DNA of 64,000 bases from an uncultured Pelagibacteraceae bacterium (GTDB lineage Bacteria; Pseudomonadota; Alphaproteobacteria; Pelagibacterales; Pelagibacteraceae). The DNA lies in assembly GCA_902592655.1 (NCBI GenBank), contig CACJFE010000006.1, positions 1 to 64,000 of the forward strand. Reading direction: 5' to 3'. Within the stretch, counting starts at the first letter, position 1; each line of letters starts with the position of its first letter. Below the pieces are notes generated by a model. That model had not been told where the DNA came from and made no database searches. It saw only the letters and a program-made list of their open reading frames with translations. The position numbers were made by a program, and so were the translations under genes. Below are positions 27,277 through 37,542 of this stretch, piece by piece.

Positions 27277-27903
27277 ATGAACGTCACAATTGTTGACTAC
27301 CAATCGGGCAATATTAGCTCTGTCATAAATTCTTTTACAGAGGCCGCTAAAGGTAAAGTTAATTTAGAGGTAACTACAGACATTAATAAAATTAAGTTTA
27401 GTGACAAGATTGTTTTACCAGGGCAAGGTTCATTCAGAAGCTGTATTAACTCTCTTAATCAAGTTAAGGGATTAGTTGATACACTTAAAGAATTTGTAAT
27501 AACAAATAAGAAACCTTTATTAGGAATTTGTGTAGGTTTACAAATGTTTGCTGATGTTGGGTATGAGGAAGCAGAAACAAATGGCTTAAGTTGGATTTCT
27601 GGTAAAGTTTCCAAAATTGATAATCAAAAGGGAAAATTTAAGCTCCCACATATTGGCTGGAATGAAATTGAAATTCAAAAAGAAAGTAAAATATTTAAAG
27701 ATATAAAAAATAAATCTCACATGTATTTCGTACATAGTTATGAGTTTATTCCTGAGGATAAATCAGTCATTTCAGCAATAACAGATTATTCATCAAAAAT
27801 TGTATGTGCTGTTGAGAAGGATAATTTATTTGGAACGCAGTTTCATCCTGAGAAGAGTGATAAAATCGGATTAAAAGTAATTGATAACTTTTTAAAATTA
27901 TAA
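27277..27903 (+). CDS. hisH: Imidazole glycerol phosphate synthase, glutaminase subunit
   Basis: HisH releases ammonia from glutamine and channels it into HisF. The class I amidotransferase triad is present: C85 in GICVGLQ, and His and Glu in GTQFHPEKS. The oxyanion strand PGQGSF (about 48-53) is typical. I chose the ATG at 27277 (208 aa, MNVTIVDYQSGN), five bases after hisB; a TTG immediately before it is a less likely start. The stop overlaps the hisA start by one base. Confidence 0.97.
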   Translation: MNVTIVDYQSGNISSVINSFTEAAKGKVNLEVTTDINKIKFSDKIVLPGQGSFRSCINSLNQVKGLVDTLKEFVITNKKPLLGICVGLQMFADVGYEEAETNGLSWISGKVSKIDNQKGKFKLPHIGWNEIEIQKESKIFKDIKNKSHMYFVHSYEFIPEDKSVISAITDYSSKIVCAVEKDNLFGTQFHPEKSDKIGLKVIDNFLKL

Positions 27904-28628
27904 TGAAAATATTTCCTGCAATAGATATAAAAGACAAGAAATGCGTAAGATTAATCAAAGGAGACTTTGATAAAAAAACTGAATATAAAATTTCACCTAT
28001 TGAACAAGCAGGTAAATATAAAAATCATGGCTTCAAAAATTTGCACATTGTTGATTTGGATGGCGCCTTAACTGGAAAGACGGTTAATTTAGATATTATT
28101 CAAGAAATAATAAGTAAATATGATTTGAAGATTGAAATAGGTGGTGGTGTTAGATCTTTTGATAGTATTAAAAAATATATCGATGCGGGCGTTGAAAAAG
28201 TAATTTTAGGTAGTGGTGCTATAAAAAATAAAGAATTTCTAAAAGAGTCTTGTAAAAAGTTTAAAGGTCAAATTGCTTTAGGATTGGATTCAAAATATGG
28301 AAATCTTTCTGTATCAGGCTGGAAAGAAAATTTAAATGTTAAAACTCTAGATTTTCTAAAAGAAGTAAATAACTATGGTGTAAGCCGAGTAATTTATACA
28401 GATATTAATAGAGATGGAATGAAAAAAAGTCCTAACCTAGAGGAGACTGTAAAAATTGCAGAGCTTTCTAATTGTCCTGTTGTGATTTCAGGAGGCGTTT
28501 CATCAATAAGTGATATTAAGAAAGCTAAAGAATTAAATAATAAAAAAATTGAAGGTATTATTGTTGGCAAGGCCATTTATGATGGCGACATTAAACTTGA
28601 TGAGTTAGCAAAGGAGATTGATGCTTAA
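27903..28628 (+). CDS. hisA: ProFAR isomerase
   Basis: HisA isomerises ProFAR to PRFAR, the fourth step of histidine synthesis. The 241-residue barrel has the half-barrel repeat signatures [14 protein letters not shown] (catalytic D8) and [10 protein letters not shown], then YTDINRDGM with the second catalytic Asp and [11 protein letters not shown] for phosphate binding. It overlaps hisF by 8 bases. Confidence 0.97.
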   Translation: MKIFPAIDIKDKKCVRLIKGDFDKKTEYKISPIEQAGKYKNHGFKNLHIVDLDGALTGKTVNLDIIQEIISKYDLKIEIGGGVRSFDSIKKYIDAGVEKVILGSGAIKNKEFLKESCKKFKGQIALGLDSKYGNLSVSGWKENLNVKTLDFLKEVNNYGVSRVIYTDINRDGMKKSPNLEETVKIAELSNCPVVISGGVSSISDIKKAKELNNKKIEGIIVGKAIYDGDIKLDELAKEIDA

Positions 28629-29379
28629 AAATAGAATTATACCTTGCCTTGATGTTAAAGATGGAAGAGTTGTCAAAGGCATTAATTTTCTTGAATTAAA
28701 AGATGCTGGAGATCCAGTTGAACAAGCTAAAATTTATAGTGACGGCGGGGCTGACGAAATTTGTTTTCTTGATATTACAGCTTCAAATGAGAATAGAGAA
28801 ACGATTATTGATATTGTTAGAAAAACTGCGAAAGAGTGTTTCGTTCCTTTAACCGTTGGAGGAGGAGTTAGAACAATTCAAAATATTACCGATTTATTGT
28901 TAGCTGGTGCAGATAAAGTTTCTATTAATACTACCGCTGTAAAAAATGTCGAATTCGTTAAGGAAGCTTCAAAAAAATTTGGATCTCAATGCATTGTTGT
29001 TGCGATTGATGCAAAAAAAGTTTCAGATAATAAATGGGAAGTATTTACACACGGTGGAACAAATAAAACTGGTATCGATGCAGTAGAGTTTTCTAAAAAA
29101 GTAGAGGAAAATGGTGCCGGAGAAATTTTATTAACTTCAATGGACAAAGATGGAACTAAATCCGGATATGACGTTGATTTATTAAAAAAAATTACGAGTA
29201 ACACCAATATTCCAGTAATAGCGTCCGGTGGAGTTGGAACTCTAGATCACTTATATGATGGCATAGTTAAAGGTGGAGCAAGTGCAGTTCTAGCGGCTTC
29301 TATCTTTCATTATGGCGAATATAAAATCAAAGATGTTAAAGAATATTTGAATTCTAAAAATGTATCTGTAAGGTTATAA
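28621..29379 (+). CDS. hisF: Imidazole glycerol phosphate synthase, cyclase subunit
   Basis: HisF uses ammonia from HisH to cyclise PRFAR, giving imidazoleglycerol phosphate and AICAR; the AICAR feeds PurH, also in this window. The 252-residue barrel has [16 protein letters not shown] (catalytic D11), [18 protein letters not shown] (second catalytic Asp) and [11 protein letters not shown]. The ATG at 28621 is preferred over a TTG just before it. Confidence 0.98.
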   Translation: MLKNRIIPCLDVKDGRVVKGINFLELKDAGDPVEQAKIYSDGGADEICFLDITASNENRETIIDIVRKTAKECFVPLTVGGGVRTIQNITDLLLAGADKVSINTTAVKNVEFVKEASKKFGSQCIVVAIDAKKVSDNKWEVFTHGGTNKTGIDAVEFSKKVEENGAGEILLTSMDKDGTKSGYDVDLLKKITSNTNIPVIASGGVGTLDHLYDGIVKGGASAVLAASIFHYGEYKIKDVKEYLNSKNVSVRL

Positions 29380-29380
29380 A

Positions 29381-29653
29381 ATGTTTGAAAACTTAGAACA
29401 ATTAATTAAAACAATCAGAGAGAGAAAAAATTCTTCTCCAGATAAGTCTTATACTAACAAACTTTTGAACGATAAAAACCTAAGTGTTTTAAAAGTAAAA
29501 GAGGAAATAGGCGAATTAATAGAATCTGTGGAAAAAAATTCAAATAAGATACACGAAGCTGCTGATGTAGTTTATCATTTGATGGTTTACTTAGAGGCTA
29601 ACAACATAAAAATTGAAGATGTGATGAGCGAACTTAAGAAAAGACAGAAATGA
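29381..29653 (+). CDS. hisE: Phosphoribosyl-ATP pyrophosphatase
   Basis: HisE hydrolyses phosphoribosyl-ATP to PR-AMP, the second step of histidine synthesis. This is the separate 90-residue form, not fused to HisI. The MazG-like metal motif VKEEIGELIES and the EAADVVYHLMVYLEAN helix carry the acidic ligands. It lies one base after hisF and overlaps the HIT gene in ATGA. Confidence 0.95.
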   Translation: MFENLEQLIKTIRERKNSSPDKSYTNKLLNDKNLSVLKVKEEIGELIESVEKNSNKIHEAADVVYHLMVYLEANNIKIEDVMSELKKRQK

Positions 29654-30006
29654 GTTACGACAAAAATAATATATTTGCTAAAATCCTAAGGGGAGAACTT
29701 CCATGTAAAAAAGTTTATGAAAATGATCATGTTTTAGCTTTTCATGATATTAATCCTCAAAAGAAAGTTCATGTTTTAGTTATTCCTAAAGGTGAATACG
29801 TAGATCTTAATGATTTCAACAACAAAGCTTCAGATAAAGAGATTGTAGAGTTTAACAAAGCAATGACGCATGTCGCAAACTTAGTGGGCGCAAAAGATAA
29901 AGGATATCGAGCTTTAACTAATATTGGAAGTGATGGTGGTCAGGAGGTTCCTCATTTACACTTTCATATATTTGCAGGTGAAAAGATCGGAAAGATGGTT
30001 AGCTGA
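29650..30006 (+). CDS. HIT family purine nucleoside phosphoramidase-like protein
   Basis: Hint-type proteins hydrolyse adenosine phosphoramidates and acyl adenylates. The 118-residue protein has the opening IFAKILRGELPCKKVYEND, HVLVIPKGEY and the catalytic HIT motif VPHLHFHIFAG (H-x-H-x-H). It is coupled to hisE upstream and shares a base with the next start. Overlap with the his run probably reflects operon packing rather than pathway function. Confidence 0.95.
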   Translation: MSYDKNNIFAKILRGELPCKKVYENDHVLAFHDINPQKKVHVLVIPKGEYVDLNDFNNKASDKEIVEFNKAMTHVANLVGAKDKGYRALTNIGSDGGQEVPHLHFHIFAGEKIGKMVS

Positions 30007-30512
30007 TGGTTTCAAGAGTTAAAAGATATTTTTTAGAAATTAGAGATTTTTCAAAAACAGTTGATTTAAATCTTCCAGAAAATTTCCAAATTATTTTAGA
30101 TGATAAAGATAATTTTCATTTAAATAAATTTTTTTATAAACAAATAGGCGTAGAGCATTACTGGAGAGATAGATTACTTTGGTCTGATAGCGAATGGGTA
30201 AAGTATGTTACAAATAAAAACTTAGAAACACATTTTCTAAAAAAAGGTGAAGATTTAGTAGGATATTACGAACAAGAATATCATCCTGGGTCAAATGAAG
30301 TAGAGCTTATTAACCTAGGGGTGCTTAAAGAATTCAGAGGTTTGAAGCTTGGCTCAACACTTGTAAATCACGCTATAGCAAGTGCATCAAGAAAAAATCC
30401 TGAAAGAATGTGGGTTCATACTTGTAGTTTAGACCACAAACATGCATTACAAAATTATAAATCTAAGGGATTTAAAATTTTTAAAGAAGAAGAAATTGAA
30501 TTTGTAGCTTAA
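30006..30512 (+). CDS. GNAT family N-acetyltransferase
   Basis: The 168-residue protein has an N-terminal part of about 80 residues unlike typical GNATs, then the acetyl-CoA-binding motif A, LGVLKEFRGLKLGSTLVNHAI, with R-G-x-x-x-G near 110-115, and a terminal YKSKGFKIFKEEE strand pair. The HTCSLDHKHALQNY stretch matches motif B placement. The substrate is unknown. Its ATG overlaps the HIT stop (TGATG), so it ends the his operon transcript. It is convergent with lolA. Confidence 0.9.
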   Translation: MVSRVKRYFLEIRDFSKTVDLNLPENFQIILDDKDNFHLNKFFYKQIGVEHYWRDRLLWSDSEWVKYVTNKNLETHFLKKGEDLVGYYEQEYHPGSNEVELINLGVLKEFRGLKLGSTLVNHAIASASRKNPERMWVHTCSLDHKHALQNYKSKGFKIFKEEEIEFVA

Positions 30513-30513
30513 T

Positions 30514-31077
30514 TTATTTAGGTACTTTAAAGGTACCTTTTTTAAAGACGTCATTTTTAGCAATAATCTTTAGTGAGAAATTTATATTATTGTTATATTG
30601 ATCTTTGATCTCCCACCCTTTCAAATCTAGATTTTTTTTGTCAAAAAAAATTGTAATTTCGTTATCACCAAAATAAACAAGCTTAATTATTTGACCAGTT
30701 GACTCTAATTTTCCTGATTGCACAATTTCCAAAAGTTTATCTTTATAAAGAATATTTAAGAATGGAGATTTTGAAATTGGATAATAATAAGTTTTATTAT
30801 ATCGCTTCTGTGTTATTGCTAATCTTTTATTATTGATAACTAATTCTTTTTCTTTATCATTAAAATAATTACACTTTAATTTACCAGGAAATTTTAAAAG
30901 ACAACTACCTTTTTCTTTTTTTTCGTTACTTAATTGATCAAATGTAAATTCTAAAGAATTTAGATCATTTAATTTAGATATTATTTGGTCTTTTTCGTTA
31001 GCAGATAGAACCGAAGGTATTGATATAAAGAATGAGATGAAAAAAATTTTTTTAAAGAACTTCACGTTTACCAACAT
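30514..31077 (-). CDS. lolA: Outer-membrane lipoprotein carrier LolA
   Basis: LolA ferries lipoproteins through the periplasm from LolCDE to the outer membrane. A cleavable signal ends near VLSA; the mature part has the NSLEFTFDQ opening, single Cys pair region, and a KDQYNNNINFSL motif matching the LolA fold late in the protein. It is about 188 aa. The gene starts inside the ftsK end; ATG 31077 is chosen, but a GTG at 31065 (MKFFKKIFFISF) gives a tighter signal and ATG 31095 is also open. ftsK-lolA adjacency is typical for alphaproteobacteria. Confidence 0.85.
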   Translation of the reverse strand: MLVNVKFFKKIFFISFFISIPSVLSANEKDQIISKLNDLNSLEFTFDQLSNEKKEKGSCLLKFPGKLKCNYFNDKEKELVINNKRLAITQKRYNKTYYYPISKSPFLNILYKDKLLEIVQSGKLESTGQIIKLVYFGDNEITIFFDKKNLDLKGWEIKDQYNNNINFSLKIIAKNDVFKKGTFKVPK

Positions 31078-33133
31078 GATTTGCTTTGCTAACAATACCT
31101 TTTTCCTCCATCATATCAATAATTCTAGCAGCCCTATTGTATCCGATCTGTAGTTTTCTCTGTAAAAAACTTGTAGAAGCTTTTCTCTCATTTTTAATAA
31201 TTTCTACTGCCTGATTAAATAATTCATCCGCATCACCCTCACCTCCAGGTGTTAATGAGTTTTCAGTTGTTTCTTGGGAAGTAATCTCTTCCATATAATC
31301 TGGTTCTCCTTGAGCTCTTAGTGAATTAGTAATTTTTTCTATTTCCTGCTCAGAAACATATGGGCCATGAATTCTAACTATTCTGTTTGCAGATGACATA
31401 AACAACATATCTCCTTTACCAAGCAATTGCTCAGCACCCTGCTCTCCTAAAATAGTTCTACTATCAATTTTGGAACTTACTTGGAAAGATATCCTTGTTG
31501 GGAAATTCGCTTTTATTGTACCAGTTATAACATCGACACTTGGTCTCTGCGTAGCCATGATGATATGTATACCTGCAGCTCTTGCCATTTGTGATAATTT
31601 TTGAATGTAGTTTTCAATTTCTTTTCCAGCTACAAGCATTAAGTCTGACATCTCGTCTACTACAACAACGATGTAAGGCATTTTAAGCTTATGCTTAGAG
31701 TTATAGCCATCAATGTTCCTCACTCCTACCTTACTCATTAATTTATATCTGCTGTTCATTTCTTTGACTGTCCAAGATAAAGCTGATGTGGCTTTTTTAG
31801 CATCAGTAATAACTGGAGTTAATAAATGAGGTATTCCTTCGTAAGTAGATAGCTCTAACATTTTTGGGTCAATTAAAATAAATTTACAAAGTTCAGGACT
31901 TAGTTTGTAAAGCAGTGAAACGATTATAGTATTAATACAAACAGACTTTCCTGAACCAGTGGTGCCTGCAATTAAAAGATGAGGCATTGATGTTAAATCA
32001 CCAACAATTGGCATTCCCGAAATACTTTTACCTAATGCTATTGGAAGTCTTACATCTTTCTTTAAAAATTTATCATAAGAAATAATTTCTCGTAACGATA
32101 CGCCCTCTCTTTCCTCGTTTGGAATTTCAATCCCAACTGTGTTTTTTCCTGGAATGACCGAAACTCTTGTAGAAGTTGAACTAGTGTTTCTTGCTAAATC
32201 TTCAGATAAATTAATTATTTTTGATACTTTTACACCAGGCGCTGGTTCAAATTCATAAAGGCTTACTACTGGACCATTATTAATTGTTTTAACTTTGCCG
32301 TCTATACCAAAGTCTAATAATATTTTTTCCATAAACTCAGCGTCAGGACGATCTTTATTTACGTCAGAACTAAGTCTAGATAAATTTTTTTCTAAATAAC
32401 TTATATCTGGTAATTTATATTTAGTTTTTGTAGTAACTTGTTCTGTTTCAGAACTTGTGTCAGTATCAAAAGAAAAAGATTGTTGTGGTTTTTCTAAAGT
32501 CTGTGGCTGGTCTTCAATATTAATTTTACTAAAATCTGGTTCAATATTTTTCACAGCTTTTCTGCTAAATAGTGAAATAATTACTGAGAATACTTTTTTA
32601 TAATTTATATCAGCTGAAAATGAAAAAAATATTATAGTTAATAAAAGTAATCCATAAATTGAATATATATTATCAATCCATGGAGCCCAAGTATTGATAA
32701 AGTTATATATTATTTTTCCAACGAAACCTGAATTACCATTATCAATTAACCAAAAAGAATTATCAAATGTTAAATAGATAAAAACTGTACCTACAGTCAA
32801 ATAAGCTACAACTAAAAATAATTTCAAAATTATTCTCCTTAACTCTTTTTTTATTATTAAATCTAACCCCCAGAATAAAAAGTTAAGCAATAATAAAAAA
32901 GAAGCTAAACCAAAACTTTGCAATAAAAAATCTGCAATACTACTTCCATAAATCCCAAAAAAATTCTGGATCTCGAAGCTCCTATCCCCATAAACAAATG
33001 AAGGATCTTCAGGAGAATATGTTGTAAAAGCGATTGCAAGTGCGACACTTGTTAAAACTAAGATTAAACCTAGCAATTCAAAGGTTCGCTTTTTCAAAAA
33101 ATTTGTTACACTATCTAAAAAGTTTGTATTCAT
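31052..33133 (-). CDS. ftsK: DNA translocase FtsK
   Basis: FtsK pumps DNA at the closing septum and activates XerCD at dif. Four N-terminal membrane helices fill about residues 17-180. The linker to the motor is short (about 180-240). The motor has Walker A GTTGSGKS (390-397) and VVVDEMSDLM as Walker B. A C-terminal winged helix (about 625-693, FLQRKLQIGYNRAARIIDMMEEKG) reads KOPS sequences. At 693 aa it is about half the E. coli length, nearly all of that lost from the linker. Confidence 0.97.
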   Translation of the reverse strand: MNTNFLDSVTNFLKKRTFELLGLILVLTSVALAIAFTTYSPEDPSFVYGDRSFEIQNFFGIYGSSIADFLLQSFGLASFLLLLNFLFWGLDLIIKKELRRIILKLFLVVAYLTVGTVFIYLTFDNSFWLIDNGNSGFVGKIIYNFINTWAPWIDNIYSIYGLLLLTIIFFSFSADINYKKVFSVIISLFSRKAVKNIEPDFSKINIEDQPQTLEKPQQSFSFDTDTSSETEQVTTKTKYKLPDISYLEKNLSRLSSDVNKDRPDAEFMEKILLDFGIDGKVKTINNGPVVSLYEFEPAPGVKVSKIINLSEDLARNTSSTSTRVSVIPGKNTVGIEIPNEEREGVSLREIISYDKFLKKDVRLPIALGKSISGMPIVGDLTSMPHLLIAGTTGSGKSVCINTIIVSLLYKLSPELCKFILIDPKMLELSTYEGIPHLLTPVITDAKKATSALSWTVKEMNSRYKLMSKVGVRNIDGYNSKHKLKMPYIVVVVDEMSDLMLVAGKEIENYIQKLSQMARAAGIHIIMATQRPSVDVITGTIKANFPTRISFQVSSKIDSRTILGEQGAEQLLGKGDMLFMSSANRIVRIHGPYVSEQEIEKITNSLRAQGEPDYMEEITSQETTENSLTPGGEGDADELFNQAVEIIKNERKASTSFLQRKLQIGYNRAARIIDMMEEKGIVSKANHVGKREVL

Positions 33134-33188
33134 TACGAATCGATTACGTACTTTTTACCATTTTTATGAAAGTGTTAAAAATTTTTAT

Positions 33189-34298
33189 ATGATAAAACAG
33201 AGAATATGTATTGTTGGAGACGGTCTTTCAGGCTTAATGACAGCAATAGTTTTATCTAAATTATCGGGTATAGAAGTAAATCTTATAGCTAAAAAAGGTA
33301 TAAAAAACGCTGATAAAAGGACTACTGCTATTTCAGATACAAATTACAAGTTCATTAATCAAAATATTACAAGTTTAGGACAAAAATTGTTCTGGCCATC
33401 AAAAAAAATTGAGCTTTTTTACGAAACCTCTAATGAAAATATAAATTTTTTAAATCTAAACGAAGCGAAATCTAATCTTATGTATGTTTTTGAAAATGAT
33501 AAAATTAAAAGTATATTATTGAAAGAAATTTCAAAAAATAAAATTAAATTAATTAGAAAAGATTTAAAAAATTTATATGAATTAAAAAATTATGATTTAA
33601 TTATCCTCTGCGTAGGTGGAAAATCTAAAATTTACAACAGCATAACAAAAATTAGATCTATCAGGAAAGATTATAAAGAAATAGCTATTACAGGATATGT
33701 AAAACACAATTTTAAAACACTCAACACAAGCCAATTCTTTTTAAAAGAAGGCCCGCTAGCTATACTTCCTTTTTCAAAAAATTATTTCTCTTTTGTTTGG
33801 AGCGTACAAAAATATTTTTTCGAAAATAATTCAAAAAAAATTACAACTATAGTTAAAAACAAAATTTTAGAAATATTGAAGAATAAAAAAGATATCACTA
33901 TTAGCAATATTCAGACATACCCTATTTCTCTCAGTTTAAGAAGACAGTATTATAAAAAAAATATATTAATTCTTGGTGAGGGTTTGCATATTATTCATCC
34001 TGTAGCCGGTCAAGGTTTTAATCTAGTTTTAAGGGATATAAAAAAACTAAAAGAAATTATTAAATACTATGTAGGATTAGGTATTTCAATTAAAAATAGC
34101 TACGCGTTAAATGATTTTTATAATAGCAGAAAACCAGAAAATACTATAATGAGTCTAGGCGTTGATGCCACACACAGCTTCTTTAAACAAAATAAATATT
34201 TAGATCCATTCAAAGAAATAATTGTTAAAAATATTAAGAACAACGAGACATTAAAAAAATTCAGTAAAATAATCTCTAATCGAGGTTTATCATTATAA
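33189..34298 (+). CDS. UbiH/UbiF/Coq6-type FAD-dependent monooxygenase
   Basis: The family hydroxylates the ring in ubiquinone synthesis. The 369-residue flavoprotein has the dinucleotide motif IVGDGLSGL (G10, G12, G15) and the second FAD motif GEGLHIIHPVAGQGFNLVLRDI (about 263-284), close to the UbiH-type consensus but with GEGLH in place of GDAAH. Which ring position it modifies cannot be told from sequence. It runs into mnmE with a 4-base gap and is divergent from ftsK. Confidence 0.9.
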   Translation: MIKQRICIVGDGLSGLMTAIVLSKLSGIEVNLIAKKGIKNADKRTTAISDTNYKFINQNITSLGQKLFWPSKKIELFYETSNENINFLNLNEAKSNLMYVFENDKIKSILLKEISKNKIKLIRKDLKNLYELKNYDLIILCVGGKSKIYNSITKIRSIRKDYKEIAITGYVKHNFKTLNTSQFFLKEGPLAILPFSKNYFSFVWSVQKYFFENNSKKITTIVKNKILEILKNKKDITISNIQTYPISLSLRRQYYKKNILILGEGLHIIHPVAGQGFNLVLRDIKKLKEIIKYYVGLGISIKNSYALNDFYNSRKPENTIMSLGVDATHSFFKQNKYLDPFKEIIVKNIKNNETLKKFSKIISNRGLSL

Positions 34299-34302
34299 CT
34301 CA

Positions 34303-35631
34303 ATGAACATTTATGCTTTATCTTCGGGTAGAGGACCCTCTGGAATAGCTATCGTTAGAATATCAGGTAGTGAAACTCTTAAAATTTGTCAAAATTTGAC
34401 TAAGTCTAAAGAAATTAGGTCAAATGCAGTAAATTTTTGTAAGTTTTATGATCCTCAAAATGATAATGTAATAGATCCAGAGGCTCTATTATTGTGGTTT
34501 CCCGGGCCAAATAGCTATACTGGGGAGGATTTAGCAGAACTACAAATCCATGGGAGCAACGCAGTAATAAACGCTTTATTAAAAGTTCTTTCTGAGCAAA
34601 AAAACTGCAGACTAGCTGAACCAGGTGAGTTCACTAAAATTGCTTTTCAAAATGATAAAATTGATTTGTTAAAAGCAGAAAGTATAGGAGATCTTATCCA
34701 TTCCGAAACAGAATTACAAAGACAGCAAGCAATAAAATTAGTTCAAGGAAACGCATCAAATTATTATAATAATCTTAGGGAAAAAATAATAAAATCTCTT
34801 GCATTTATAGAAGCAAAAATTGATTTTGCAGACGAAGACCTACCAGAAAAAGTACTAAAAGATGCCCACAATTCAATAAAAGAAATTCATTCAGAAATTA
34901 CTAAAATTATTGAGGATAATAAAGTTGGAGAAAAAATTAGAGACGGTTTTAGGGTTTCGATTATAGGAGAAGTTAATGCTGGAAAATCATCATTATTAAA
35001 TCTACTTTCTAAAAGAGATGTAGCAATTGTTTCAGATGAGGCTGGTACTACTAGAGATGTTATAGAAACCTACTTAAATCTAGATGGATATCCTGTTCTT
35101 CTAGCTGACACTGCTGGTATTAGAGATACTCAAAATGAAGTAGAGAAAAAAGGAATTTCATTAGCACTTGGAAAATCAAAAGAAGCAGATTTAAATATAG
35201 TTATCATTGATAATTCATCAAAAAAAATTAACAATGAAATACTGAATATGATTGATAAAGATACTATAATTCTTTTAAATAAATCAGATGTGTCAGATAA
35301 GCAAAATCATAAATTCGATGTTGATACTTTGTTAGGTTCTGTAAAAAATAATAAAAATATTGATAAATTAATAGATTTGATTAAAGCTAAGTTAAGCAAA
35401 AAATTTACATCCAATAATAGCGCTTTAATTACTAGAGAAAGACATAGAGTAAAACTTAATGATTGCTTAAAAGAAATTGATAAGTTCCTAAAAAAAGATC
35501 AAAATAAAGACCTTGAATTAGCTGCTGAGGACCTAAGAATGGCCACACGACATCTTGGTAGTATCGTCGGTAAGGTAGATGTGGAAGAAATACTTGGATC
35601 TATATTCAAAGACTTCTGCATCGGTAAATAA
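34303..35631 (+). CDS. mnmE: tRNA modification GTPase MnmE
   Basis: MnmE and MnmG together install the 5-carboxymethylaminomethyl group on wobble U34. The 442-residue protein has the N-terminal dimerisation/folate domain (1-115: IYALSSGRGPSGIAIVRISG, GPNSYTGEDLAE), a helical domain, an inserted G domain (about 215-370: GEVNAGKS 222-229, DTAGIR, NKSD) and the C-terminal FCIGK with catalytic C439. It begins the mnmE-mnmG-rsmG-parA-parB run. Confidence 0.98.
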   Translation: MNIYALSSGRGPSGIAIVRISGSETLKICQNLTKSKEIRSNAVNFCKFYDPQNDNVIDPEALLLWFPGPNSYTGEDLAELQIHGSNAVINALLKVLSEQKNCRLAEPGEFTKIAFQNDKIDLLKAESIGDLIHSETELQRQQAIKLVQGNASNYYNNLREKIIKSLAFIEAKIDFADEDLPEKVLKDAHNSIKEIHSEITKIIEDNKVGEKIRDGFRVSIIGEVNAGKSSLLNLLSKRDVAIVSDEAGTTRDVIETYLNLDGYPVLLADTAGIRDTQNEVEKKGISLALGKSKEADLNIVIIDNSSKKINNEILNMIDKDTIILLNKSDVSDKQNHKFDVDTLLGSVKNNKNIDKLIDLIKAKLSKKFTSNNSALITRERHRVKLNDCLKEIDKFLKKDQNKDLELAAEDLRMATRHLGSIVGKVDVEEILGSIFKDFCIGK

Positions 35632-35673
35632 AATACCTCTTGTATTCTTAATCTAGAGGTTTACATTCACAGA

Positions 35674-37542
35674 ATGACAAAACAAAGCTATGATGTAGTA
35701 GTTATAGGTGGAGGACATGCTGGATGTGAGGCAGCAGCAGCTTCCGCTAGAATGGGTGTAAATACAGCTCTTTTTACCCATAAAATCGAGACTATTGGCG
35801 AAATGTCGTGTAATCCCGCTATAGGAGGACTTGGAAAAGGGCATCTTGTGAGAGAAATTGATGCTTTAGATGGTGTGATGGGTGTAGTAGCTGATAAATC
35901 AGGTATTCAATTTAGATTATTAAATAGAAGTCGAGGCCCGGCAGTGCAAGGACCAAGGACACAATCGGACAGATCTCTTTACAAAGAGCATATGCAAAAG
36001 ATTTTAATAAATTATGAAAATTTAGATGTTGTAGCTGATCCAGTAGTAAAATTTTTATTTGATAACAACAAAGTTACAGGATTCGTTTGTCAGAGCGGCA
36101 AAGAAATAAAAACTAAAGAACTAATTCTTACTACGGGAACTTTTTTGAATGGTTTAATACATATTGGTGAAACACAGATACCAGCTGGTCGGTATGATGA
36201 AAAACCGTCTACTGGCTTAAGTGAACAACTAGCAAAATTTAAAATAAAAATTGGAAGATTAAAAACCGGAACGCCTCCTAGGTTAGATGGTGATACAATT
36301 AATTATGATGACTTAGAAATGCAGCCTGCTGATGATGATCATTATTATTTCTCTTTCTTGACGAACAAGATCAACAATAAACAGATTAAATGTGGGATGA
36401 CTTACACAAATAATGATGTTCATAAAATTATTAGTGAAAACATTTCAAGAAGCGCTATGTATTCAGGAAATATAAAAGGAGTAGGACCTAGGTATTGTCC
36501 ATCTATAGAGGATAAAATTGTTAAGTTTAAGGAAAAAGAAAAACACCAAATTTTCCTAGAACCAGAGGGATTAAAGGACAGTACTATTTACCCAAATGGT
36601 ATATCAACTTCTCTTCCAGAGGAGATACAGCTTAAAATATTAAGAAAAATCAAGGGTTTAGAGCATGTTAAGATGAAGAGGGCTGGATACGCGATTGAGT
36701 ATGATTACGTGGATCCGAGGGAGTTAAAAGCAACCTTAGAAACCAAAAAAATTAATTCTTTATTTCTTGCTGGTCAAATCAATGGAACTACAGGGTACGA
36801 AGAAGCAGCAGCTCAAGGTTTGATAGCAGGCATAAATGCGGCTTTAAAGATTCGAAATCAAGAGGAGTTTATTTTAGATCGATCAACTTCTTACATTGGC
36901 GTTATGATCGATGACCTGATTACTAAAGGAGTTACAGAACCTTATAGAATGTTTACATCTAGAGCCGAGTATAGACTAACTTTAAGAGCCGATAATGCCG
37001 ATCAAAGACTAACTGACTTTGGAATCAATTTAAATTTAGTGAAGTCTGAAAGAAAAAAAATATTTAATGAAAAGAAAAAAAATATTTTGGCTCTTAATTC
37101 AATTTTAAAAAACAATTATTTATCACCTAATCAAGCTAAGAAATATAATATTAAAATTGCTATGGATGGAGTAAAAAGATCTTGTTTAGAGATCATGGGT
37201 CAACGAAAAGTAAATATGGCAAAAATAAGGCAAGTTTTTCCTGATATTCCTAGTTTTCCAAGACATATAGAAAACCAAGTTGTAATAGATACTCATTATA
37301 TGGGTTACCTGGACAGACAAGACAGAGATATAGAGTCTTTTAAGAAAGACGAGTCAGTTATCATACCTGAGGGCATTGATTATGAAAAACTGAGCGGCCT
37401 ATCTAATGAGATTAAGAGCAAGCTGCTCCAGGTGAAGCCTAAAACGCTAGGTCAAGCTATTCGTATTGACGGTGTTACGCCAGCAGCTATAATTATTCTT
37501 CTTTCACACATTAAAAAACTTAGATATAAAGCCTCTGCTTGA
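35674..37542 (+). CDS. mnmG: tRNA uridine 5-carboxymethylaminomethyl modification enzyme MnmG
   Basis: MnmG is the FAD partner of MnmE. The 622-residue protein opens with [16 protein letters not shown], followed by [23 protein letters not shown] and the RLKTGTPPR motif. The C-terminal helical domain that binds MnmE and tRNA is intact, ending with the [14 protein letters not shown] helix. The TGA stop shares its A with the ATG of rsmG, so the two are coupled. Confidence 0.98.
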   Translation: MTKQSYDVVVIGGGHAGCEAAAASARMGVNTALFTHKIETIGEMSCNPAIGGLGKGHLVREIDALDGVMGVVADKSGIQFRLLNRSRGPAVQGPRTQSDRSLYKEHMQKILINYENLDVVADPVVKFLFDNNKVTGFVCQSGKEIKTKELILTTGTFLNGLIHIGETQIPAGRYDEKPSTGLSEQLAKFKIKIGRLKTGTPPRLDGDTINYDDLEMQPADDDHYYFSFLTNKINNKQIKCGMTYTNNDVHKIISENISRSAMYSGNIKGVGPRYCPSIEDKIVKFKEKEKHQIFLEPEGLKDSTIYPNGISTSLPEEIQLKILRKIKGLEHVKMKRAGYAIEYDYVDPRELKATLETKKINSLFLAGQINGTTGYEEAAAQGLIAGINAALKIRNQEEFILDRSTSYIGVMIDDLITKGVTEPYRMFTSRAEYRLTLRADNADQRLTDFGINLNLVKSERKKIFNEKKKNILALNSILKNNYLSPNQAKKYNIKIAMDGVKRSCLEIMGQRKVNMAKIRQVFPDIPSFPRHIENQVVIDTHYMGYLDRQDRDIESFKKDESVIIPEGIDYEKLSGLSNEIKSKLLQVKPKTLGQAIRIDGVTPAAIIILLSHIKKLRYKASA

